From CAZKUN01 sp964555935 (GTDB taxonomy: Bacteria; Armatimonadota; Zipacnadia; Zipacnadales; VGFC01): a stretch of 64,000 nucleotides of DNA. The stretch lies in NCBI GenBank assembly GCA_964555935.1, contig CAZKUN010000004.1, positions 1-64,000 on the forward strand. Reading direction: 5' to 3'. The notes beneath the pieces were generated by a model that was not told the origin of the DNA, ran no database searches, and saw only the letters and a list, made by a program, of their open reading frames with translations. Positions 15,698-24,042 of the stretch are shown piece after piece (within the stretch, counting starts at the first letter, position 1; every line of letters starts with the position of its first letter). Position numbers and translations under genes: made by a program.

Positions 15698-17977
15698 TCA
15701 CTCCCTCTCGACGCTGATGCCCTTCTCGCTGGGTGAGAACGCCAGAACCTGATCGACACCGATCCCTTGGGATGCTAGATAGTCGATCACGGCGCCGCGC
15801 GCGCCGGGCTTCAGCACGGCGATCATGTAGCCACCATGCCCGCTCCCAGCGAGGGCCGTGCCATAGGTCCAAGGCTCCAACTCGCGCCGGAAGGTCGCGG
15901 CGGGCTCGGGAGTGACGCCCGGCTCAAAGCTCTCGCGGTCATCCCAGTAGCGTCCGAGCAACTCACCCAGCCGCTCCCACTCCCCACCCTCCAGGCAGTC
16001 CGCCATGGCGTGAGTGAGTTGCTGGGCCGTCTCGTACGCGTACATGTAGTCGCTGCTCCGCAGGAAATACTTGGCGGCGATGGTCAGCATGTACGGATTT
16101 GCCACGTGGACCTCGCCGGTATGGAAGACCAGCACGTTCTCGCCAATCGAGGCCAGGCGCGCCTCGTCCAGCTCAATGTGGCGTATCCGAGGGCTGAAGA
16201 GCCCCGTGGTTGCGTCCGCCTGGATGAGCTTCACGCCACCCGAAGCTCCGCCGATGATGTCTTGATACCCACTGCGACCGTAGAACCGCTCGCAACAGTA
16301 GCTGCGGCGCAGTAGCTCCGCGTCGTTCGTCACCAGCCCCCCGATCTCGCGCAGCCCCTTGATGAGCCCAGCGGCGAGGATAGCGCTGGATCCGAGGCCC
16401 GAGCCGATCTGGGTCCGCGATTCCAGCGCGATTCGCAGGCCGCCTCCTCGCTCATCGCACCACTGCTGAAGCCCCCCGGGGGGCTCGACATCAAGGAGTC
16501 CCGAAAAGCGTAACGCCGCTTTCAGCAACACGAGGTGGTCACTACGGGGCACGTGACCTAGGATGTCGCCCAAGTCGGTGATTCTCTCGGAAGCGCCGAT
16601 TCGATCTGACGCCAGCTCGATGCACGGCCGGTCGAGACGCTCGATGGTGATCCGGCCGGGCCAGCGCCCGTCAACGAGAACGGCGCAGTTGAGGACGACC
16701 GCCTGCTTTTCCTGGATGATGTATGAGATGTCCGACCCCTGCGAGCTTGAGAAGGCCAGTCGGGCTGGTGTCCGGACCGCGACTCGGTCGAGGAACGGGA
16801 CCGGTTCGCTGGATGCCGGAGTCACTGCCGCCGACTCCTGGAACACTGCCTCGCCGATGATTGTGTTCGCCTGACGCGCCATGGCCACCGCCATGCCGTG
16901 CAACACGTCGGAAGAAACGTCCCCGTCGAGCAGTCGCGGCTCAATGGTTGCCACGGCCTCGTCGGGAGGCAAGTCTCCGGCCGCGTCGCCCGGATCAGGC
17001 TCGTGGGGATCCGCTTGCGCCATGAGCTGTCGGCGGAACATCTCGCTGGCGATGGCCTTGACTCTGGCCTGCATGTTGGCGCCGACTGTCTCCCCCTCGA
17101 GCCGTTTAAGTTGCCGGTAGACAAACGCGACATCGCTGGGCTTCAGGTGGTCTACGTGTTCGCTGAGGTCGACATCCGTTCGGCCCAGCACAGCGGCCTT
17201 GATCTCGCTGACCGACACGAGAGGGCGCGCCCACGGGACGCTGTTGACGACGAAATCCTGGATATCGGTCACGTGCCGCGGGGTCGGGCGCACCACACCC
17301 GCTACGCGAGCGCCCGAGTCGATCCAGGCGGTAAGCCCCGTGCTCATCTCAAGTTCACCGGGTTCACTCAGCGGGGCACGGCGCAAGTGCTCGGCAACGT
17401 CGGTTCTGACAATCTGAAGCGACGCATCGACGAGGCGGCTGCCGAGTCGCCGGGCGACTCCTGGCGAGGGCTTCGGCACCATCTCCCGCAGCAACCCATC
17501 GTCATCCAGGACGGCCACGGATCCCTTCGGCAGGTCGCGGAGCGGACGCTCCTTCAGGAGGACGCAGCCATCTACATCGCCCTCGCGGAATCGCTCGAGC
17601 ACGGCGTCCATGTGCAGAGATTCGTAGGCGACGTCTCCGGCCATGATCAGAATGTGGCTTGCAGTGCCCACGGCGGGCAGGGCCGCAAGAATTGCGTCCC
17701 CCGTCCCGCGCTGTTCCTTCTGCAGGGCGTATTCAAGTTCCATGCCGGCGATCATGAAACTGTCGAGGGCATCGGGCAACGCCTGGCACCCGGAACCGTA
17801 CACCACCACGGCCCGCTTGATGCCCCCTTGCCGCAGAACTCCGATGTTGCGCACGAGGATGGGCGTGCCGTCAACGGGCACGAGCGGCTTTGGGAGCCAC
17901 TGGGTAACGGGGAGCATGCGCTTCCCGTGTCCCGCCGCCAGGATCACGGCGGTGATGTCGGAGGTGGGGTCATCCAT
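15698..17977 (-). CDS. Bifunctional sugar nucleotidyltransferase - GHMP sugar kinase fusion
   Basis: About 759 residues. Residues 1-230 are a nucleotidyltransferase: VILAAGHGKRMLPVTQWLPKPL holds the GXGXRM...KP signature in parts, and IMAGDVAYE the metal aspartate. Residues ~400-759 are a GHMP kinase with RTPARLAFSSSQGSD, the ATP loop SGLGSSAILAAGL and a late AGSGHGGYMI motif 3. The order (nucleotidyltransferase then kinase) is that of Bacteroides Fkp, which turns L-fucose into GDP-fucose, but the first domain here is the RmlA/HddC type, so the sugar and NDP are open. ATG at 17977 with GAAGG upstream preferred over 18007. Sits 31 bases after an AGE epimerase gene. Confidence 0.83.
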   Translation of the reverse strand: MDDPTSDITAVILAAGHGKRMLPVTQWLPKPLVPVDGTPILVRNIGVLRQGGIKRAVVVYGSGCQALPDALDSFMIAGMELEYALQKEQRGTGDAILAALPAVGTASHILIMAGDVAYESLHMDAVLERFREGDVDGCVLLKERPLRDLPKGSVAVLDDDGLLREMVPKPSPGVARRLGSRLVDASLQIVRTDVAEHLRRAPLSEPGELEMSTGLTAWIDSGARVAGVVRPTPRHVTDIQDFVVNSVPWARPLVSVSEIKAAVLGRTDVDLSEHVDHLKPSDVAFVYRQLKRLEGETVGANMQARVKAIASEMFRRQLMAQADPHEPDPGDAAGDLPPDEAVATIEPRLLDGDVSSDVLHGMAVAMARQANTIIGEAVFQESAAVTPASSEPVPFLDRVAVRTPARLAFSSSQGSDISYIIQEKQAVVLNCAVLVDGRWPGRITIERLDRPCIELASDRIGASERITDLGDILGHVPRSDHLVLLKAALRFSGLLDVEPPGGLQQWCDERGGGLRIALESRTQIGSGLGSSAILAAGLIKGLREIGGLVTNDAELLRRSYCCERFYGRSGYQDIIGGASGGVKLIQADATTGLFSPRIRHIELDEARLASIGENVLVFHTGEVHVANPYMLTIAAKYFLRSSDYMYAYETAQQLTHAMADCLEGGEWERLGELLGRYWDDRESFEPGVTPEPAATFRRELEPWTYGTALAGSGHGGYMIAVLKPGARGAVIDYLASQGIGVDQVLAFSPSEKGISVERE

Positions 17978-18008
17978 GGGTAGATGCCTTCGGGTTGCGG
18001 CGGGCATT

Positions 18009-19379
18009 CTACGAGACAGCCCCGGCGCCGCGCATCTCGCGTATGAAGACGCGAGCGGGCCGATGCACGTGCATCAGGTCCAACGCGGGCATAGCCGGAG
18101 GGATGTCCACGTAGGAGAGAAATCCGTCGCCAGTGGTTTGCAGGCACAGGCCCTCAATGACGTCATTGGGGTAGTGCTTGAAGATTGCACGAACTGTGAG
18201 AGCGATGGTCGGATCCAGCCGGTCCTCAGCGCCGCCCCGCAGGCACGCTGCCGCCGCGAGCAGCTCCCACGGCGCCCACCATGGGAGTGTGGCAATCTGG
18301 ACAGGCGCGTCGCGGCCGCCGAAATGGCTCTCGAACACCGGCTCGGAGACAAACCCACGGGGGTTCTGCACGTGCACATCGGCGATAGCCTCGCCGGTGT
18401 CGCGGTCCACGTTCTTGTAGAGCAGGTGCTCCGTGGGATGGACTCCCGCGCGCGCTACCCACTCCAGAATGGTCCTCACCGAGTTGCGGACGCGCGAGGC
18501 GTCCGGCTCCGTTAGATACCGGGCAAATCGCGCGGCGAAGCCGGTGAACTCGATAGCGTGCCCCGGGTCAACCACCACCCGGCCATCCGCGTTGCGGACG
18601 GGACCCGTCGGGCACCGGACCTCCCAGAACGCCCCGTCAGAGGGGCGCGAATGGTACGTCAGCACGGTTTCGATTAGGTGCGGGCCTATGCGCAGGAAAT
18701 CACGAGCGGCCGAGGCGAATTCGTCTGAATCTGGCCCGTGCAGCGCATCCAGTGTCTCAATACAGTCGGCCAGGACGCCGAGAGTTATCATGTAGGGCCC
18801 CTGAGCCTGGTGCCCCTTGGGGGCTGGTGTCGCGCCCGCCAGAAACCGGTCGGATTCCAGGGACGTCTCGATGCCAGCCAGTAGCTCTCGTCCGAGTCGT
18901 AGCGCATCGCTTGATCCGAAGACGAGCCCGTGCTGAATCAGCCCATTGGCCGCGAAGCAGTGCGAGAAACTGGCTCCATCATGGCCTGGATCGACATCCA
19001 TAGGGTCATCGGTGGCACGATTCGTGGTCGCGCTGACGACGTGCGGAAGGTACCCATTCAGCTGGTGGCGCTCTTGTAGCACGTCACTCAGGTGCTCTGC
19101 GCATGGCCGGATGCGAGCGGCATCCTCAAGGCCCGCGACGACGGACGCGCATAGTTCTCCCAGTACTCGCCCGTCACTCCACGAGTAGCACCCGCCCGTC
19201 CCGTATGGCTGGCCGGAGACGGAGTTGACGTCATAGTAGCCACCACGGTGTTCGGGGCAGTGCTGTGCCTCGAAGAGCCGGATGAAATACTCCAGATAGT
19301 GAGCCCGGTAGGCCTCTACGAATTCCAACAATCGGGGACCCAGCTCAACCGGCTCCGGGACACGCCACGTCCTGCTCAT
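18009..19379 (-). CDS. N-acylglucosamine 2-epimerase (AGE) family protein
   Basis: A 456-residue (alpha/alpha)6-barrel protein of the AGE/cellobiose 2-epimerase/mannose isomerase group. Seen are GGYYDVNSVSGQPYGTGG near residue 45, a SHCFAANGLIQHGL segment and VDPGHAIEFTGFAARF, which matches the catalytic PGHxIEW-type block of the family. It would invert C2 of, or isomerise, a free aldose or hexosamine. The next gene on the strand is a sugar kinase/nucleotidyltransferase fusion, so a route from free sugar to NDP-sugar is likely. An alternative is supplying ManNAc to the NeuB gene at 27218. Start at 19379 has GGAG nine bases before it. Confidence 0.75.
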   Translation of the reverse strand: MSRTWRVPEPVELGPRLLEFVEAYRAHYLEYFIRLFEAQHCPEHRGGYYDVNSVSGQPYGTGGCYSWSDGRVLGELCASVVAGLEDAARIRPCAEHLSDVLQERHQLNGYLPHVVSATTNRATDDPMDVDPGHDGASFSHCFAANGLIQHGLVFGSSDALRLGRELLAGIETSLESDRFLAGATPAPKGHQAQGPYMITLGVLADCIETLDALHGPDSDEFASAARDFLRIGPHLIETVLTYHSRPSDGAFWEVRCPTGPVRNADGRVVVDPGHAIEFTGFAARFARYLTEPDASRVRNSVRTILEWVARAGVHPTEHLLYKNVDRDTGEAIADVHVQNPRGFVSEPVFESHFGGRDAPVQIATLPWWAPWELLAAAACLRGGAEDRLDPTIALTVRAIFKHYPNDVIEGLCLQTTGDGFLSYVDIPPAMPALDLMHVHRPARVFIREMRGAGAVS

Positions 19380-19406
19380 TGGGCGGGACTCCATGGGGTA
19401 GAACGA

Positions 19407-20585
19407 CTATGGATCCGTCGGGCCGCCGAGCGCGGTGTCGATCCGCTTCGCGAGTTCGCGGGCCCGCGCGGTCCAAGTAAAGCCATCTTGCATCACGCCC
19501 AGCTGCTGCCCGACCCGGGCTTCATCGCGCGGCATCGCCACAATCTTCCCGACCGCTTCGGCGAATTCCTCGCCAGTCGAGGCCCGAGTGACATACGGTT
19601 CAAGTCCAGGGGGGCACCACGGCTTCGTGGAGACGACGGGCAGTCCAGCGCCGACGTACTCGAAGAGCTTGAGCGGGCTGCCGCTGGCGTTGTACTCGTC
19701 CACCTTGAAAGGGATTATCCCAACGTCCACATGCCAGAGGTATGGAGGGAGCTGCGCCCACTCGCGACGGCCCATGAGCCAGACATTCGGTAGCGCCCCC
19801 GCCTCCTCGGCAACCTGCCGGCAGTCCGGACGCACGAGGCCGATGATGACGTAGGACACGTCCGGCGTTCGGCGGGCCGCGTCCATGAGCAGCGGGTAGT
19901 CGATCCCGGAGTCAACCCAGCCGATAAAGCCCACCCGCGGCCGCGGGATGTCCGTCAGGTCAGCGGGACACCACTCCAGGAAGTCGGCGGGCGGCATGAA
20001 GCGCTCATCAACCGCGTGCTGCAGGTATACGACCTCGCGCGCGTGGGGGGTGCATTTTTCGACGAGACTGGGATGTGAACAGACGACCAGGTCGGCGCGC
20101 TCGATCAGTTCTCGCTCGCGAGCCTCGAACTTCCGCCGGAACTCGCCCTGAAAGAGCGCTGGGAAGTCATCCGAGCAGTGGTAGATCGTGAACCGCACGC
20201 CGGGCAACTCATCCATCAGGAAGACGCGCCACGCGTTGCCAAGGAAGAGAATGAGATCCCGCTCCCCGTAACGAGCCACCATTCTTCGCAGTTGGCCGGC
20301 GGCATGTCTCTCGTCAAGCCGTTGAAGCGTGCCGAAGCTGCCGTGGCCGGGGAGATTGAGCGGCGTGAACACGCTGAGCCGATCGACATCGGTCGGCACC
20401 ACTCGGCGCGGAGCATGGATCCGCCCAAGGCCGTGTTCTCGCATGTGAGGGCACAGTTCCTCGGCGGGGTTGACGAACAGCACGTCCGCGCTCTCCGCCA
20501 GGGCAGCCATCAGGTGGTGTTTGCTATACCGGTTGTGGTGCCATGCGATGTTGGAGTCGCAGACATAGAGGAGATCGTCTGTCAC
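19407..20585 (-). CDS. GT-B glycosyltransferase (GT1/GT4-like)
   Basis: A 392-residue GT-B protein: LLYVCDSNIAWHHNRYSKHHL at the start, VRFTIYHCSDDFPAL (the DDF block of the WsaF/BshA-unlike teichuronic-type group), GFIGWVDSGIDYPLLMDAA, and the donor-site region SGSPLKLFEYVGAGLPVVST. Similar proteins are often annotated as TuaH-like or capsule glycosyltransferases. The GTG at 20585 overlaps the previous stop (GTGA) and has GGGGAG just upstream, so it is chosen over 20684. Second of three overlapping or closely spaced minus-strand glycosyltransferases. Confidence 0.85.
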   Translation of the reverse strand: MTDDLLYVCDSNIAWHHNRYSKHHLMAALAESADVLFVNPAEELCPHMREHGLGRIHAPRRVVPTDVDRLSVFTPLNLPGHGSFGTLQRLDERHAAGQLRRMVARYGERDLILFLGNAWRVFLMDELPGVRFTIYHCSDDFPALFQGEFRRKFEARERELIERADLVVCSHPSLVEKCTPHAREVVYLQHAVDERFMPPADFLEWCPADLTDIPRPRVGFIGWVDSGIDYPLLMDAARRTPDVSYVIIGLVRPDCRQVAEEAGALPNVWLMGRREWAQLPPYLWHVDVGIIPFKVDEYNASGSPLKLFEYVGAGLPVVSTKPWCPPGLEPYVTRASTGEEFAEAVGKIVAMPRDEARVGQQLGVMQDGFTWTARARELAKRIDTALGGPTDP

Positions 20586-21613
20586 GTTCGCTCCCCGGGG
20601 AGCGCTCTGCCGGCCGAGTCTCCGGATGTCACGGAGTTGAGCGCCGCTACCAAGCCGTCCTCTCGCGCCTGGAGAGGGAAACACTCCTCAACCCGTTTGC
20701 GGCACAGTTCTCCCGACGTCGAGGTCAGGGCTCTGGAGATCGCATCCGCCGCCGCCGGCGCATCACCATAGTCAACATAGAGGCTAAGATCACCGCCGAC
20801 TTCCGGCAGGGAGCCCCGGCGCGTCAGGACGGGCGCGCAACCGCAGAGCATAGCCTCGGCGACGGCGCAACCGAAGGTCTCGGTTCCTGAGAGCTGCGCG
20901 TAAACTCGAGCCCGACGCAAAGTGTCGAGCACCTCCGGTGTCTGTAGGCCACCCGTCAGGTGCAGGTTGCCTTGCGCGAGATGGTTGAGTTGAGTCGCGA
21001 TCTCCGGCGCAACGTCGCCTATCAGCATGAACCGCGCATCCTTTACAAGCGCCGCCGCCCGAGCGAAGGTGTCCAGCCCCTTGTGCCACACCCGCGTACG
21101 ATTGGCCGCGTGGGCGATTGTGACTACTAGCCTCTCTCTGTGGGTGTCCGCGCCCCCCTCGACCTGCGAGGCGTCGAAGCCGTGGTACACGATACGCGTG
21201 TCCCGATCGCCACGCTCCGGCCGGATGAGGTCGGCGTGGTACTGAGACACGGCCAGCACAAGTCGGGCGCGCCGAACTGCGATCCGGGCGTTCCTCCAAC
21301 GCCGCCCGTCTTCATACTTGAGACCGTAGGGACCCTCGGGGTAGTCGGCAAGCTCGTACTGACCCGGCACGACCACCACGGGCCGTCGGAGGTGACTCCC
21401 CCACTTCGCCGCCAGGTGCGCGTGGGTATCACAGAACCAGATGAATGCCGCGTCGTGGGTCCTGAGGTGCTTGGCCACCCGCAGGCCAAATAGGCGATCC
21501 TCGGGATCCCACGCCATGGGAGTCACGTCGAAGTGTTTTTCCAGCAGGTCAAGATCCGTCCGGACGAAAGACGCGCCGACCGCGAACATCGGACGGATGA
21601 AGAGTAGTCTCAT
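20582..21613 (-). CDS. GT4 glycosyltransferase
   Basis: A 343-residue GT4 protein, slightly short for the family. It starts MRLLFIRPMFAVGASFVRTD, has LAVSQYHADLIRPERG, TIAHAANRTRVWHKGLDTFARA in the linker/C-domain, and SGTETFGCAVAEAMLCGCAPVL as the EX7E donor block with SLPEVGGDLS behind it. Coupled by a four-base overlap to the next glycosyltransferase. Probable chain-elongating or branching enzyme; nothing in the sequence fixes the sugar. Confidence 0.87.
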   Translation of the reverse strand: MRLLFIRPMFAVGASFVRTDLDLLEKHFDVTPMAWDPEDRLFGLRVAKHLRTHDAAFIWFCDTHAHLAAKWGSHLRRPVVVVPGQYELADYPEGPYGLKYEDGRRWRNARIAVRRARLVLAVSQYHADLIRPERGDRDTRIVYHGFDASQVEGGADTHRERLVVTIAHAANRTRVWHKGLDTFARAAALVKDARFMLIGDVAPEIATQLNHLAQGNLHLTGGLQTPEVLDTLRRARVYAQLSGTETFGCAVAEAMLCGCAPVLTRRGSLPEVGGDLSLYVDYGDAPAAADAISRALTSTSGELCRKRVEECFPLQAREDGLVAALNSVTSGDSAGRALPGERT

Positions 21614-21641
21614 GATATGGTGCCAATCACGGGCTTGGGCT

Positions 21642-22865
21642 TCACGAGGTCACCAAGTCCGACGTTTCGGCGCGCGCCCATTCGAGGGCGGCCATCAACC
21701 GGTCGCCGTTCAGCCCCCGTCCGAATTCATCCTCAACCCGAGCCCTCGCGCCTCGGCCCAAGCGGTTACGTAGTTCCTCATCGTCAAGCAACCGGGCGAT
21801 GGCATCACCGAGAGCGTCCGGGTCGCGCTGCGGGACCACGATCCCCGTCACGCCATCCTGGACCAGTTCAGGGATGCCGGCAACGTCTGTTGAGATGAGC
21901 GGGAGGCCCGCCGCCGCCGCTTCCATGAGGGCCACGGGCAACCCGTCCATATGGCCGTCATCAGCGGTAATGCACGGCAGGGCGAACACGCGGGATCGAC
22001 GGAGCAGAGCCTGCACCTCATCGGCGCGTTTCGCGCCGGCAAACTCAAACACACCTTCGGCCCCGCAGCGCTCCCACTGCTCATGAAGCCCGTCGGCATA
22101 GGCAGCGTGGTAAGACGACCGTCCTCCGACGCTGACGATGCGCAGTCCTGGGCGCGACGGGCGAAGCGCGCCAGCCGCCTGGATCAGGTACTCAATCCCC
22201 TTAGTCGGCCCCAATCCAGCGACACATAGCACGTCGATATCGCGGTCGGCCGTGCCCCAGTCGGGAGTCGGGCCGGCCTCGATCCCGCAGCGGACCGTGC
22301 GGATCTTCTCGGCGTGCGAGGGCTGCACCATCCCCTGCAGGCCGCGCCGGACGAAATCAGACGCCGCGACGACGAGTCGCGCGCCGGCGATGGTATCTGA
22401 CAGGGACTCGCGCTCGTCGGAGTCCATCAGTTCGTCCTCGAAGCAGTGCGCCGTGAAGCCGTACGGCACTCCGGCCATCTCGGCTATTGGCCGGACGATC
22501 GGAGTGCACAGGTGCGAGTGAAGCAGGTCAGGCTGCAGGGCGGAGATTTGCGCTGCGAAGCACGCTGCGGTTAGCCGATCGCGGCGTGTCCGCCACACGT
22601 CTCTGTGCCGGCCTTTGACCGTTGCCAGCGCTGCCCGTCGGAATACGATCGACGTGGCGACGGCGGGAAGCTGACGGTACCGGAAGTAGTGGACCCGGTC
22701 GAGGATTCCACTCTCGCTGATCTCTCGGTGCTCGGCCTGCTCGGCCGGCACGTTCCAGGAGAATATCCGCACGTCCACGCCGCGGCGCACGAGGTCGAGG
22801 ACTTCGTGCAATACGAATGTCTCGCGGACCGTCGGGAACGCGCCAACCAGATACGCGATCTTCAT
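21642..22865 (-). CDS. GT4 glycosyltransferase, WcaL/AmsK-like
   Basis: A 407-residue protein similar to colanic-acid/amylovoran glycosyltransferases WcaL and AmsK: MKIAYLVGAFPTVRETFVLHE with the typical FP..SETF-like N-terminus, HSHLCTPIV and FTAHCFEDELMD in the acceptor domain, RCGIEAGPTPD, and ADDGHMDGLPVALMEAAAAGLP as donor site. The frame is open to 22988 but the conserved N-terminus begins at 22865. It is the first gene of the block 22865-15698; upstream lies a 406-base gap before the divergent pseudopilin gene. Confidence 0.88.
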   Translation of the reverse strand: MKIAYLVGAFPTVRETFVLHEVLDLVRRGVDVRIFSWNVPAEQAEHREISESGILDRVHYFRYRQLPAVATSIVFRRAALATVKGRHRDVWRTRRDRLTAACFAAQISALQPDLLHSHLCTPIVRPIAEMAGVPYGFTAHCFEDELMDSDERESLSDTIAGARLVVAASDFVRRGLQGMVQPSHAEKIRTVRCGIEAGPTPDWGTADRDIDVLCVAGLGPTKGIEYLIQAAGALRPSRPGLRIVSVGGRSSYHAAYADGLHEQWERCGAEGVFEFAGAKRADEVQALLRRSRVFALPCITADDGHMDGLPVALMEAAAAGLPLISTDVAGIPELVQDGVTGIVVPQRDPDALGDAIARLLDDEELRNRLGRGARARVEDEFGRGLNGDRLMAALEWARAETSDLVTS

Positions 22866-23271
22866 AAAACTCGCTCCGGAAGTGCCGGTGTCGCCGTGCA
22901 GGGAAGGGCTCCGGCGACTGTGTCCGGCAACTCGCACACACTTCGCCGATGGGCCGACGCGCCCCTCCTGCAGCACGGGCGCGCGCATTCGATTGCGGGT
23001 CCGCGGGATTATCCCACGCCCTATTGGGGTATGCTACTCCATATGGTGCGCGAGTCGGGAGCGCAATGGTAGTTGCGGGAGGAGGGATCTGGCGGATCTC
23101 TCACGAAGATGTATCCACGTCATCTGCGTATGGGCCGCATAGATGGGACCTGGCCTGTGGGGCGAGTTGAGTGTGGTTGGGCAGTCAGACGTCCACCGTC
23201 GCGTAACGGGCTGGCGTAGGTCGGGCCCTGGCGACCGACGATGACATCCTGTCATTGATTCCAGGAGGCAC
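22866..23271. other. Divergent intergenic region, 406 bases
   Basis: Lies between a minus-strand glycosyltransferase operon and the plus-strand pseudopilin gene, so it should carry promoters in both directions. No open frame in it looks coding and no clear -35/-10 pair stands out. The right end holds a small perfect inverted repeat (23241-23255) and a strong GGAGG at 23264-23268 for the pseudopilin start; nothing else was recognised. Confidence 0.5.
23241..23255. promoter_or_regulatory. Small inverted repeat upstream of the pseudopilin gene
   Basis: ATGACA and TGTCAT form a perfect 6-bp inverted repeat with a TCC centre, ending 8 bases before the GGAGG ribosome binding site at 23264. It could be an operator or a small leader hairpin affecting translation. 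Short enough to occur by chance, so this is only a candidate. Confidence 0.25.
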
Positions 23272-23952
23272 ATGGGTATGAGAACGCAGAAGGGATTCAC
23301 GCTGATCGAGTTGCTTGTGGTCATCGCCATCATTGCCATTCTCGCCGCAATCCTGTTCCCCGTGTTCGCACGCGCGAGAGAGAAAGCCCGACAGGCGGCT
23401 TGCCAATCGAACCTCAAGCAGGTCGTCTTGGCGATCCAAATGTACGCCCAGGACCACGATGAGTTAGTGTGCATGGCGACCATGGGTACGAACTACACCG
23501 ATGTCGACTACATGTGGTTCAACGTCATCGGCCCGTACACCAAGAATGCTCAGATCTACATATGTCCGTCGCGCAGGGACGTAACTCAGTGCTCGGGCGG
23601 GTACGTCTGGAACGCGCTGGGCGGGTCGTTCGGCTCAGGCGGCGGACCTTGGAACGGCTTTGGCCTCATGCCGTCCATGACCTACACGGCTACCGGATGG
23701 GTCATTTCGGACGGTGACGTAACGTATCCTTCGGAGACAGTCATCGTGGCCGACACCCTAAAAGTCGGCCTCGGCTACTACGACACCTGGCATGGCTTTG
23801 CCCTGAACGCAGCCGCGTTCCCGCAGAACCTCCCGGACCATCACAACGACATGGGCAACTACGCCTTCTACGATGGGCATGTCAAGTCCGTGAAGTTCCA
23901 GGTGACAACACCGGGGGCGCCGGAACTCCTGCCATTCGACGTTTACAGATAA
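23272..23952 (+). CDS. DUF1559-type pseudopilin (type IV/II prepilin-like)
   Basis: A 226-residue prepilin. The short basic leader MGMRTQKG ends at the prepilin-peptidase site G/FTLIE, followed by the hydrophobic helix LLVVIAIIAILAAILFPVF and then ARAREKARQAACQSNLKQ. The C-terminal half has the H-X9-DG motif seen as HHNDMGNYAFYDGH, characteristic of the large DUF1559 families of Armatimonadota and Planctomycetota. GGAGG lies four bases before the ATG; a second ATG at 23278 is possible. It stands alone inside the glycan locus, with a 15-bp-stem hairpin behind it. Surface or secretion role inferred; partner pilus genes are not in the window. Confidence 0.92.
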   Translation: MGMRTQKGFTLIELLVVIAIIAILAAILFPVFARAREKARQAACQSNLKQVVLAIQMYAQDHDELVCMATMGTNYTDVDYMWFNVIGPYTKNAQIYICPSRRDVTQCSGGYVWNALGGSFGSGGGPWNGFGLMPSMTYTATGWVISDGDVTYPSETVIVADTLKVGLGYYDTWHGFALNAAAFPQNLPDHHNDMGNYAFYDGHVKSVKFQVTTPGAPELLPFDVYR

Positions 23953-23967
23953 CTGCAAGTGCGGCTC

Positions 23968-24007
23968 CGAAGCTCCCCAGTCCACGCAAAACGACTGGGG
24001 AGCTTCG
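23968..24007. terminator. Long-stem hairpin, likely bidirectional terminator
   Basis: A perfect 15-bp stem (23968-23982 with 23993-24007) closes a 10-base loop CACGCAAAAC. It lies 15 bases after the pseudopilin stop and 35 bases from the end of the convergent glycosyltransferase gene. There is no T-run on either side, so it may be a bidirectional or Rho-assisted terminator or an RNA-stabilising hairpin. Confidence 0.7.
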
Positions 24008-24042
24008 CGCTCAACCAGCGTGTTGCCCGCGCTTCCTGACGG

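Noticed and set aside
16898..17983. 361-codon open frame on the plus strand
   Set aside because: Lies fully opposite the nucleotidyltransferase-kinase gene; composition is that of a GC-rich antisense frame and no motif is recognisable.
22866..23271. Candidate sigma-70 promoter for the pseudopilin
   Set aside because: TTGAGT near 23167 has no acceptable -10 element at 16-18 bases.
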